Below are positions 15,613 to 22,744 of a stretch of DNA of 28,765 nt, piece after piece. Location: contig CAYSEX010000027.1 of assembly GCA_964430305.1 (NCBI GenBank), forward strand, positions 1 through 28,765, read 5' to 3'. Under the pieces are notes generated by a model. It was not told the origin of the DNA, searched no databases, and saw nothing but the letters and a program-made list of their open reading frames with translations. The position numbers and the translations under genes were made by a program. Position 1 is the first letter of the stretch; each line of letters begins with the position of its first letter. The stretch comes from CAIZGX01 sp964430305 (GTDB taxonomy: Bacteria; Bacteroidota; Bacteroidia; Flavobacteriales_D; Sanyastnellaceae).

Positions 15613-16358
15613 CGCATGAAAGCATGCAGTGCAATGCCTGCAGCAACAGATACATTTAATGAGTCTGTTTTACCAACCATTGGAATGCGTGTTTGATGCA
15701 AAGCCCGTTTGAATATTCCGGGTTGTACACCTTCCTCTTCATTTCCCATAATTAAACAAATGCCTGTTTCAGGTTCGAGTCGCTGCGCAGTTTCGAAAAT
15801 GGTTTCGGTGGCCTTTTCAGAAAGCACTATGGTTTGAACACCACTTGCATGCAGGTAATCCATAGCGTCTAATAAATTTTTCACTTTACATACCTCAACA
15901 TGCATTAAAGCACCAGCAGACGCCTTCAGTGCATCTTCATTGATTGAGGCAGCGCCTTGTTCAGGAATCACAACTAGTGTAGACCCGAAACACTCTGCCG
16001 ATCTACAGATAGCTCCGAAATTGCGAACATCGGTTATCCTGTCTAGAAGAATAAGAAAAGGCGTTTTGCCTTGTTCTACCTGACTCATGTAAGCCTCTTC
16101 GAAGTTTCCAAACGAAATGGGTGAGGTGAATGCAACAACACCCTGATGAACAAGTCGCGTAAGTCCATTCAGTTTCATCACTGGAACCAAATTGAAAGCA
16201 ATGTGATTCTCTTTAAGCAGCGATTTTAAGTTTTTTATTGCTTCGCTTTTTAATTCACGATCAATGAGCACCTTGTCTATCTGCTTGCCTGATCTCACCA
16301 CTTCTTCAACGGGGTGAATTCCACAAATGAGATTATTTCTTTTTATCTGTTGTCGCAT
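15609..16358 (-). CDS. rlmB: TrmH-family 23S rRNA (guanosine-2'-O)-methyltransferase
   Basis: 249 aa. The N-terminal substrate-binding domain (about 1-85) precedes a SPOUT (trefoil-knot) domain. Motif 1 is DRITDVRNFGAICRSA at 106-121 (Asn113, Arg119), motif 2 is IMGNEEEG at 203-210, and motif 3 is SLNVSVAAGIAL at 233-244. The family methylates ribose 2'-OH of G2251 in 23S rRNA or, in relatives, tRNA. Length and the N-terminal domain favour RlmB over the tRNA enzyme TrmH. The start is 1 nt after the GWxTD gene stop, so it forms the end of an rmuC-GWxTD-rlmB unit. Confidence 0.88.
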   Translation of the reverse strand: MRQQIKRNNLICGIHPVEEVVRSGKQIDKVLIDRELKSEAIKNLKSLLKENHIAFNLVPVMKLNGLTRLVHQGVVAFTSPISFGNFEEAYMSQVEQGKTPFLILLDRITDVRNFGAICRSAECFGSTLVVIPEQGAASINEDALKASAGALMHVEVCKVKNLLDAMDYLHASGVQTIVLSEKATETIFETAQRLEPETGICLIMGNEEEGVQPGIFKRALHQTRIPMVGKTDSLNVSVAAGIALHAFMR

Positions 16359-16359
16359 A

Positions 16360-17628
16360 TTATTCTCTGTAAACCCTTCCTGATCGCCATGAATTTACGG
16401 CCGATTCCCAGCTGTTTCTATACAAAGCATCTCTATTCAAAATGTAGATGCGGTTGGTATAAGGGTGTTCTTTTTTTCGAAATACAAAGGCGAATGAACC
16501 TGGAAGATTTTCATCGCCATATTGCCAACGCTCGGTACTGCTATTTGATTCAATGCGGGTGGGTTTCCCATACACCGTGTAGATCATACCGCGATCCGTT
16601 CTCCATCCCGGAATAAGCGAGGAGTACATTTGATTCGCTGTAGTTACTCGTTGAAAGTAGATGGCAATGAGTTGTTTTGCCTTTTCATCTGAACCACCGC
16701 AGTCTCTCCAAAAATTACAGAAGTAGGTGTATGGGTCTGGCGAAGTACTTAGTTGCTCATATTCACTCTTCGACATGATATAGCGCATGGGGCCAACCAA
16801 ATCTTTGAATTGAGTAGAGTATGGGAAATCACCAAAACTCGGTAAAAAATACAAGAGTGTTTGTTCATCACGAATCATCAAAGCATGACTAGGAACAGCA
16901 AATGAAAATACACCTTGATTGTACTCGATTTTAAATAAAGAATATGCCGTAGTGTCTGGAATATTGGGCGAGTTGTTTGAAAATGCAGGTGGCGGTAAAT
17001 TGGGCATTTCTTTTAATTCAGCAAATCGCAAGTGCAAGGTTGAATCTTTAGGGAAACGTGGCATTCGCATTTCAATGGTATCGCCTTTCAATAAACCGTG
17101 GATGGATCCCAGTTGAGTTGTTATTCTGAGTTTGGTCTGTTTGGAAAAAAGATGTAAGTCAAAAATACTTGGTTGCTTGTTCTTGGTTACTTCTTCCGTG
17201 TATTGGCACTTCACATTTCTATTGATATCTTGAATTTCCAACTCATACATGCAGTTTGCAGATTTGGAGGAATCTACAGGTTGGTATATGCGTATTTCTT
17301 TCTCCCAATAACCAATTTCTTGTTGTTGGGGCGGATGAAATTCAAATGAAAGGGTATCTGATTTCCCTCCTGTTTTTTGAATCAGTTTTACCCGAACATT
17401 GGCAACAAAGTCTGCAGCTTCGCTGCTTCTCATATATAACAATTCATCAGATTTGAATCGCAGGTAAAGCCCGGTAGTATCAGAGGTTAAATGAGCAAAT
17501 TGATAAACGGGATTGAATTCAAATTCACCACCTTTATTTCCTTTCAAACTTGATTTCGAGGTGGAGCATCCTATGCTGAACAATAGGATAAGTATTAGCA
17601 GTTTATTCAGAATCCTCCTCTGATTCAT
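16360..17628 (-). CDS. GWxTD-domain lipoprotein
   Basis: 422 aa. A lipobox SIGC (Cys21) follows a hydrophobic signal segment. The body is beta-rich with no known enzyme motif. The C-terminal GWxTD domain begins at GWRTD (341-345), with YGKPTRIE at 353-360 and a conserved YxF/W pattern after it. The GWxTD domain is widespread in Bacteroidota and its function is unclear. The first 26 nt overlap the end of rmuC, so translation is probably coupled. Confidence 0.82.
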   Translation of the reverse strand: MNQRRILNKLLILILLFSIGCSTSKSSLKGNKGGEFEFNPVYQFAHLTSDTTGLYLRFKSDELLYMRSSEAADFVANVRVKLIQKTGGKSDTLSFEFHPPQQQEIGYWEKEIRIYQPVDSSKSANCMYELEIQDINRNVKCQYTEEVTKNKQPSIFDLHLFSKQTKLRITTQLGSIHGLLKGDTIEMRMPRFPKDSTLHLRFAELKEMPNLPPPAFSNNSPNIPDTTAYSLFKIEYNQGVFSFAVPSHALMIRDEQTLLYFLPSFGDFPYSTQFKDLVGPMRYIMSKSEYEQLSTSPDPYTYFCNFWRDCGGSDEKAKQLIAIYFQRVTTANQMYSSLIPGWRTDRGMIYTVYGKPTRIESNSSTERWQYGDENLPGSFAFVFRKKEHPYTNRIYILNRDALYRNSWESAVNSWRSGRVYRE

Positions 17629-18907
17629 TTTCTTGATTTTCTGAAGACGAAGGTAGCCTTTTTTCTATGTTTTTCGACGATTTAGCTCCCATCTCTTTCA
17701 ATGCCACGGCGCGCTTAATTAAGTTATCGGGACTGTTTTTAATGAGATTCATAGCCAATTGAAAATCAGTTTGCGCTCCAGCTAGTTTCTTCTCAACTTT
17801 ATCTAAATGCCCAAAAGCATTGTCTAACTTGTCTATGAATTTCCCTGCGAGACGAGCTATTTCATCAGCGTTTTTTGATCTTTTCTCTATGGCCCATACA
17901 CTGGCTACGGTGCGCAAGGTGGCAAGTAAGGTGGTGGGTGAAACTAAAATAATGTTTTTCTCCCATGCCATTTGAAACAGATTCCCATCTGCACGAAATG
18001 CCGCCGTTAAGGCCGGTTCTATTGGCATAAATAACAATACAAAATCAGGTGTGATGAATGATTCAGAAGACTCGTATTTCTTATCACTCAATTTTTTAAT
18101 GTGATTTTTGATGCTGTCTAAATGCTGTCCCAAGTATTTCTTTTGTTCATTTTCGTCTTCCGTATTCACAAACGAATGAAATGCAGTGAGAGATACTTTC
18201 GAGTCAATGATGATGTGCTTTTTATCTGGTAAATGAATAATGATGTCAGGACGTATTCTGTCTTCGTCATCGTTTTGCGCGTTGTGCTGCACGGTGTATT
18301 CTTGATCTTTAACCAATCCACTTTTTTCAAGTACGCTTTCTAAAATCATTTCACCCCAATTTCCCTGTACTTTATTGTCTCCCTTCAACGCCTTGGTTAG
18401 ACCATCGGCGCTACTGGTCACAGCCTCATTCATTTTAATGAGGTGTTCAATGTGTGTTCGAATGGCACTTGCTCGATCGGTATCGTGTTTCTCTTTCTCC
18501 TCTAATTTGCTGCGGAAGTCTTTGATGCTTTCTCGCAGTGGTGAAATGAGGGTGTTGAGTTGAGTCTCATTCGTTGTGGTTAAATGCTTCACGCGCTCTT
18601 CAACAATTTCAGTGCTCACCAATTTAAATTCATTTTTCAATTGAAGTTTTAAATCGTCAATAAGTGCTTTTTCATGTTCAATGGCTTTATTGGCAGCGTT
18701 GAGGTTGGCTTCATTGGTAGCGTTAGCTGCAATGAGTTGTTCAACGCGTTCTTGCAATTGATGAATGGTTTTGAGGTCGTCTTGTTTCTCTCGTTCAAAC
18801 AATTCAAGATTGATGGTAGTGGAATCTTTTTTTCGCGTTAGCAAAAGCATAAAATAGCAGAAAACAATTCCAGCAAAAAATCCAATAAGAAGATCAATCA
18901 TATTCAT
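17603..18907 (-). CDS. rmuC: DNA recombination protein RmuC
   Basis: 434 aa (432 if the second ATG at 18901 is used). A single N-terminal membrane helix (about 4-24), a coiled coil (30-95), then the RmuC nuclease-like domain. Signature motifs: VQGNWGEMILESVLEKSG at 180-197, RPDIIIHLP at 219-227, and IIIDSKVSLTAF at 232-243 (a D..DSK site like a PD-(D/E)xK nuclease). RmuC is thought to limit DNA inversions at short repeats, and is a putative nuclease in Escherichia coli. The C-terminus is acidic. First gene of the rmuC-GWxTD-rlmB unit. Confidence 0.9.
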   Translation of the reverse strand: MNMIDLLIGFFAGIVFCYFMLLLTRKKDSTTINLELFEREKQDDLKTIHQLQERVEQLIAANATNEANLNAANKAIEHEKALIDDLKLQLKNEFKLVSTEIVEERVKHLTTTNETQLNTLISPLRESIKDFRSKLEEKEKHDTDRASAIRTHIEHLIKMNEAVTSSADGLTKALKGDNKVQGNWGEMILESVLEKSGLVKDQEYTVQHNAQNDDEDRIRPDIIIHLPDKKHIIIDSKVSLTAFHSFVNTEDENEQKKYLGQHLDSIKNHIKKLSDKKYESSESFITPDFVLLFMPIEPALTAAFRADGNLFQMAWEKNIILVSPTTLLATLRTVASVWAIEKRSKNADEIARLAGKFIDKLDNAFGHLDKVEKKLAGAQTDFQLAMNLIKNSPDNLIKRAVALKEMGAKSSKNIEKRLPSSSENQENESEEDSE

Positions 18908-18960
18908 GTTTGTAAAAATACGAGGGGTTCAAGATTCATCGGAAATTGTGAATAAGTATT

Positions 18961-20400
18961 CTAAAAGTAGGTGTTGAATTGCACGCCAAGACGCGCATTG
19001 GACGCCTCAAATGCATATCCTTTCTCAAATGGCCACGCAAAAGATAATGCCACAGAGGAGTTGTTTTGAAGTATGGTTGTTCCAATTCCAATACTTCCAA
19101 TTCGTCTGCTCAGGGGTTGAAAAATCTGACCAACATCAGTGGTGATATAAGTTGAAAATGAATTTCCAAAGCGTCTACCCAAATTACTTTGAACCAATGC
19201 ATAGTGAAATGCAGGTATACTTTCTTCGAAAAACCCGCGTACACTGTTCATGCCACCGATCCGCTGGGCTTCATTTTCAAAGAATGCAGCGCCAAAGGTT
19301 CCAGAACTTAAAAATTTAGATTGCAAGAATACATTTCCACGGGTAGCATGCAGTTGCAATGCACATGCGTATCCATAGATGATTGAATTTGTATTCGTAG
19401 CAACTGTTTTGCGCTGCCCCGCGTTACCTCCAATCTGAAACATGAAACCTTTTTCAGGAAGAAGGGCAGAGAGATTTCCCCTTTGTCTGCCAAATTGCAA
19501 TCCGTATTGCAAAGATTTCGTGTTCCCAAGGGTTGCTTCATCTTGAAATCGAACATTATTTGTCTTCAAAAGAAATATAGACAAACCGTCTTCAACGCTT
19601 GTGGAACCATACATTGTAACCTTGAGTTGAGATTGCGCGAAAGTGGAATCGCGGAGAAATGCTTGGATATCAGTATTCACACCTAATGGAAGTCCGAGGG
19701 CAAATGGTAAGCGAATTGATGCCAAGAGGTATTGACTGTTTGTGGTTGGTCTTTTCCAAAGAAAATGCAGGGATTCCGATCGTTTTAAAAGGTTGTGTAG
19801 TTCAAGGTCTAAGTTTCCGGTGACAATGGATTTCGATTGTACTGGGTCATTCTGAATTTGCATGATTCCGTCTAACTTATTTTTTTTTACTCGTTCCAAC
19901 GGAATTCGTATTTGAAAAGATTTTTCGAAGAATGTAATTTGCGGATTCTGATTCATTCGAATTCCTGGAATAGTATTGACACGTTGAGTGATTTTTTTGA
20001 TTTCACGCTCATTGTATACCATGCCAGGTGAGATTTGTATTATTCGATAAAGCGTTTTTTTGTTTAAAAGATCAGAATTGAAAAGCACGCTGTCGCAGAG
20101 AATGCGATTACCTAATTGAACAGTCCAGTTGTACGTAGTTACATTTTTGTGTTCAATGACTGTATCCAAAGAAACACTGGCATAGGGATAGCCCGTGCCG
20201 TGCAATTGGTTTAAAACAAGATCTGGTGAATTGAATTTCGATTTAAAATTCAAGAAGTTGTGCACCTCTTTTTGAGCGTAAAGGTGTCCAATGCTAAGTA
20301 AAAAGAACAGAGCCCTAATTATAAGTTGATTAATATGTTGATAACTGAAAAACAATTTTGAAACCTGTTCTTGGATTATTCGTTTACATTTGAAAATCAA
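18961..20400 (-). CDS. Omp85/BamA-TamA-like outer-membrane barrel protein (start uncertain)
   Basis: 479 aa from the ATG at 20400. The C-terminal half is an outer-membrane beta-barrel with the Omp85 loop 6 motif VRGF at 387-390 in the context RIGGMNSVRGF, and a terminal Phe. Residues about 100-175 may hold one POTRA-like unit (DSVLFNSDLL ... LYRIIQISPG). This is much shorter than BamA (800 aa with five POTRAs), so it is a reduced relative. The signal peptide hydrophobic core (LIIRALFFLLSIG) sits at 26-38, unusually far from the ATG; a TTG at 20355 (Leu16) gives a normal signal peptide. The first 16 codons also overlap the promoter of the divergent small lipoprotein gene. Role unknown; envelope assembly or export is an inference. 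Confidence 0.75.
   Translation of the reverse strand: MIFKCKRIIQEQVSKLFFSYQHINQLIIRALFFLLSIGHLYAQKEVHNFLNFKSKFNSPDLVLNQLHGTGYPYASVSLDTVIEHKNVTTYNWTVQLGNRILCDSVLFNSDLLNKKTLYRIIQISPGMVYNEREIKKITQRVNTIPGIRMNQNPQITFFEKSFQIRIPLERVKKNKLDGIMQIQNDPVQSKSIVTGNLDLELHNLLKRSESLHFLWKRPTTNSQYLLASIRLPFALGLPLGVNTDIQAFLRDSTFAQSQLKVTMYGSTSVEDGLSIFLLKTNNVRFQDEATLGNTKSLQYGLQFGRQRGNLSALLPEKGFMFQIGGNAGQRKTVATNTNSIIYGYACALQLHATRGNVFLQSKFLSSGTFGAAFFENEAQRIGGMNSVRGFFEESIPAFHYALVQSNLGRRFGNSFSTYITTDVGQIFQPLSRRIGSIGIGTTILQNNSSVALSFAWPFEKGYAFEASNARLGVQFNTYF
20385..20392 (+). promoter_or_regulatory. -7 promoter box of the 39-residue lipoprotein gene
   Basis: TACATTTG is an exact TAnnTTTG match, 20 nt before the ATG at 20413. 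A TTTTG at 20356-20360 is 24 nt upstream, longer than normal, so the -33 is not convincing. It lies inside the start of the opposite-strand barrel gene. Confidence 0.45.
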
Positions 20401-20412
20401 ATAAAGAAAAGA

Positions 20413-20532
20413 ATGAAATCGCTACGCTTATTATTGTTTGCTCTTGTTGCACTTGGATTATTCAGTACCGTTGCTTGTCACAAAAAGCATGAAAAGTGCA
20501 GTGCATACGATAAAGTAGCTACACAGCGTTAG
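20413..20532 (+). CDS. Small lipoprotein of 39 residues
   Basis: A short gene: ATG at 20413, stop TAG at 20530-20532. It begins MKSLRLLLFALVALG, a positive start and hydrophobic core, then FSTVAC, a lipobox-like site giving Cys22. After the Cys only 17 residues remain: HKKHEKCSAYDKVATQR. The mature part is positively charged with one further Cys, resembling the tiny lipoproteins with CxAY-type tails that are common in Bacteroidota. An exact -7 box lies 20 nt upstream, which supports expression. The stop overlaps the convergent OsmC-like stop. Function unknown; the peptide would lie in the envelope. Confidence 0.6.
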   Translation: MKSLRLLLFALVALGLFSTVACHKKHEKCSAYDKVATQR

Positions 20533-20939
20533 TCCTCGAACTCAAACGTTACAGTCTGAATTACATCAGGATTTAAGCTCCTACTAACAGGGCATGCCTT
20601 AGAGTACGCTTTGATTTTCTCTTTTGTTTCCTCACTGTAGCCATGTTTGCCTATGTTGATGTGGATTTTTATTTCTCCGATTCTCCTTGGGTTGTCTTGC
20701 ATTATTTTCTCAATACTTGCTTTTGCTTCTGAAAAAGGCCACTTTCTTGCTTGTGCGGCAATGGCAATAGTGGTAAGTATACATGTAGCCAATGAAGTGC
20801 AAAGCAAATCAGTTGGCGAAAAGCGTTGTGCCTTACCTTGATTATCCAAGGGCGCATCTGTTTCTATTTGAGATTGACTGTATTCGTGGACAATTTCGCA
20901 TCGCAAATCGCCCGCATAAACCATATTCATTTTTGTCAT
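20529..20939 (-). CDS. OsmC/Ohr-family protein
   Basis: 136 aa from ATG 20939 (147 aa from 20972 is possible, but a -7-like TAGATTTA at 20962-20955 would then lie inside the gene). Two conserved cysteines are found: Cys53 in LLCTSLATC and Cys116 in ACPVSRSL, the pattern of OsmC/Ohr peroxide-related proteins; FSPTDLL matches the motif just before the first Cys. Proteins of the family reduce organic peroxides by a thiol mechanism, or are general stress proteins; which subgroup is not certain. It is convergent with the small lipoprotein (stops overlap by 3 nt) and divergent from the gene at 21008. Confidence 0.82.
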   Translation of the reverse strand: MTKMNMVYAGDLRCEIVHEYSQSQIETDAPLDNQGKAQRFSPTDLLCTSLATCILTTIAIAAQARKWPFSEAKASIEKIMQDNPRRIGEIKIHINIGKHGYSEETKEKIKAYSKACPVSRSLNPDVIQTVTFEFED

Positions 20940-20994
20940 AATTTTTCTTTGTTGTAAATCTACGTTGTTCATGCTTTACTTGAACTGAATGCGT

Positions 20995-21002
20995 TACTTT
21001 TG
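20995..21002 (+). promoter_or_regulatory. -7-like box immediately before the barrel-like gene
   Basis: TACTTTTG fits TAnnTTTG exactly, but the ATG (21008) is only 5 nt past it, so the transcript would be almost leaderless. No TTG lies at 19-21 nt. It may be a chance match in AT-rich DNA. Confidence 0.3.
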
Positions 21003-21007
21003 TTTTG

Positions 21008-21775
21008 ATGATACGAACCTTTGTCTTGATTCTATTAAGTGTTCTTTCGTTGCGGGTAATTTCTCAAACGGAAGAAAAAAAGGATGGTGTTTTTTTTTAC
21101 AGTCATACCAAGCAGGGTAGCCTGAATATTCGCACCAACGGCTGGGGAGGTTCTTATACCAAGGGTTGGATCAAAAGGGGATACAAAACAAATTTACTTG
21201 AGTGTAGTTTCAATTTCGTGAAGCATGAAAAAGAAGTTAAAACGTATTTTCAAGATCCAAGCGCTAGGCCATATTACTTCGGGAAACTCAACGCGTTTTA
21301 TGCACTCAATGTTACGTATGGCAAGAAGCGAGTGATATCAGATAAAATGAGAAAATCGGGTGTGCAAATTTATCGCACATGGGGGTTGGGAGGAACGTTG
21401 GGTGTGACCCGTCCGATATATCTTGAGATACTATATTTAGATCCAAACTTTAACGGATATTCAATTGAGACGGAAAGGTATGACCCCCTGATTCATTACA
21501 ATTCGAATATCTATGGAAGAGCAAGTAATCTTTTGGGATTTTCAGAGTTGAAATTGCATCCGGGTTTGAATTCAAAAATTGCTATGGGTTTCGAATATAG
21601 CGGTTTTCGAGATGGAATAAGAGCCATTGAAGTGAGTTTTGGTGCTGAAGTATTTCCAAAGAGAATAGAAATTATGTCTCAAGATGTATTGGAAACCTTG
21701 CCAGATCACGCCAATAACCATTGGTTGTTTTTGTCTGGTCAGATACAGTTTATTTTTGGTAGAAAGTATAATTAG
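21008..21775 (+). CDS. Predicted outer-membrane beta-barrel-like protein
   Basis: 255 aa from ATG 21008 (the TTG at 21005 gives one extra residue only). The signal peptide ends at VISQ-T (about residue 19). The mature protein has many alternating aromatic/glycine beta-strands (LNIRTNGWGGSYTKGW, YALNVTYGKKR), and ends in IQFIFGRKYN, like a small barrel. I recognise no family. It is 5 nt before lipA, so the two probably form one transcript, but no lipoylation role is shown. Confidence 0.75.
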   Translation: MIRTFVLILLSVLSLRVISQTEEKKDGVFFYSHTKQGSLNIRTNGWGGSYTKGWIKRGYKTNLLECSFNFVKHEKEVKTYFQDPSARPYYFGKLNAFYALNVTYGKKRVISDKMRKSGVQIYRTWGLGGTLGVTRPIYLEILYLDPNFNGYSIETERYDPLIHYNSNIYGRASNLLGFSELKLHPGLNSKIAMGFEYSGFRDGIRAIEVSFGAEVFPKRIEIMSQDVLETLPDHANNHWLFLSGQIQFIFGRKYN

Positions 21776-21780
21776 AAGAA

Positions 21781-22635
21781 ATGGAACAGGAACGCGTGCA
21801 GAAGCCGAAATGGTTGAAAGTTAAATTACCAACGGGTGAAAACTACAGAAAGGTTAGGTCGTTGGTTGACGAACATAAATTACATACCATTTGTGAAAGT
21901 GGCAATTGCCCAAATATGGGCGAATGTTGGGGGGAAGGCACTGCAACATTTATGATTCTTGGTAATATATGCACGCGTAGTTGTGGTTTTTGTGCCGTGG
22001 CTACGGGGAAGCCGCTTGAAGCAGATCCTTTTGAACCACTACGTGTTGCAAAAAGTGTGAAGTTAATGGGGGTGAAACATGCCGTTATTACTTCTGTTGA
22101 CCGTGATGATCTACCCGATGGAGGGGCAGAAATTTGGTACAATACCGTTCAAAAGGTTCGTGAATTGTCACCAAGTACCACCATGGAAACACTTATACCC
22201 GATTTTGCTGGAAAATGGGAGAATTTGCAACGCATTATTGATGTGGCCCCTGAAATAGTTTCTCATACTCTAGAGACAGTTCGAAGGTTGACCAAACAAG
22301 TGCGAATCCAAGCCAAGTACGACCGATCTCTAGAGTTGTTGTTCCGACTCAAAAAAGGAGGAATGAGAACCAAAAGTGGAGTGATGCTTGGGCTTGGTGA
22401 AACAAAAAATGAAGTGATTGAAACCATGGAGGATTTACGACAAGTACAAGTGGATATATTAACCTTGGGTCAGTACCTACAGCCTACTCGCAAGCATCTA
22501 CCAGTTGCAGAGTTCATTACACCAGAACAGTTCAATGAATACGCTGCAATAGGGAAAGAAATGGGTTTCCGATTTGTTGAATCAGGTCCGTTGGTTCGCT
22601 CATCTTATCATGCTGAAAAGCATTTATTTGATTGA
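21781..22635 (+). CDS. lipA: Lipoyl synthase (radical SAM)
   Basis: 284 aa, inserting two sulfur atoms into protein-bound octanoyl chains. The auxiliary cluster motif is CESGNCPNMGEC (Cys38, 43, 49). The radical SAM motif is CTRSCGFC (Cys64, 68, 71). The C-terminal RSSY at 273-276 holds the serine ligand of the auxiliary cluster. Length is normal for the family. No clear terminator follows: only a short TCGTT/AACGA hairpin near 22638 with no T-tract. Confidence 0.97.
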   Translation: MEQERVQKPKWLKVKLPTGENYRKVRSLVDEHKLHTICESGNCPNMGECWGEGTATFMILGNICTRSCGFCAVATGKPLEADPFEPLRVAKSVKLMGVKHAVITSVDRDDLPDGGAEIWYNTVQKVRELSPSTTMETLIPDFAGKWENLQRIIDVAPEIVSHTLETVRRLTKQVRIQAKYDRSLELLFRLKKGGMRTKSGVMLGLGETKNEVIETMEDLRQVQVDILTLGQYLQPTRKHLPVAEFITPEQFNEYAAIGKEMGFRFVESGPLVRSSYHAEKHLFD

Positions 22636-22744
22636 GTCGTTTAAAAACGAAAAAAAAGTGCGAAAAAGGTTGCAAAACTTTGTTGTTATAACTATTTGTA
22701 CTTTATCTTGCGGCACATTGTAAAATAATGCTTAACCTGCGTTT

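Noticed and set aside
22636..22655. Hairpin after lipA as terminator
   Set aside because: Only a five-base stem followed by A, not T.
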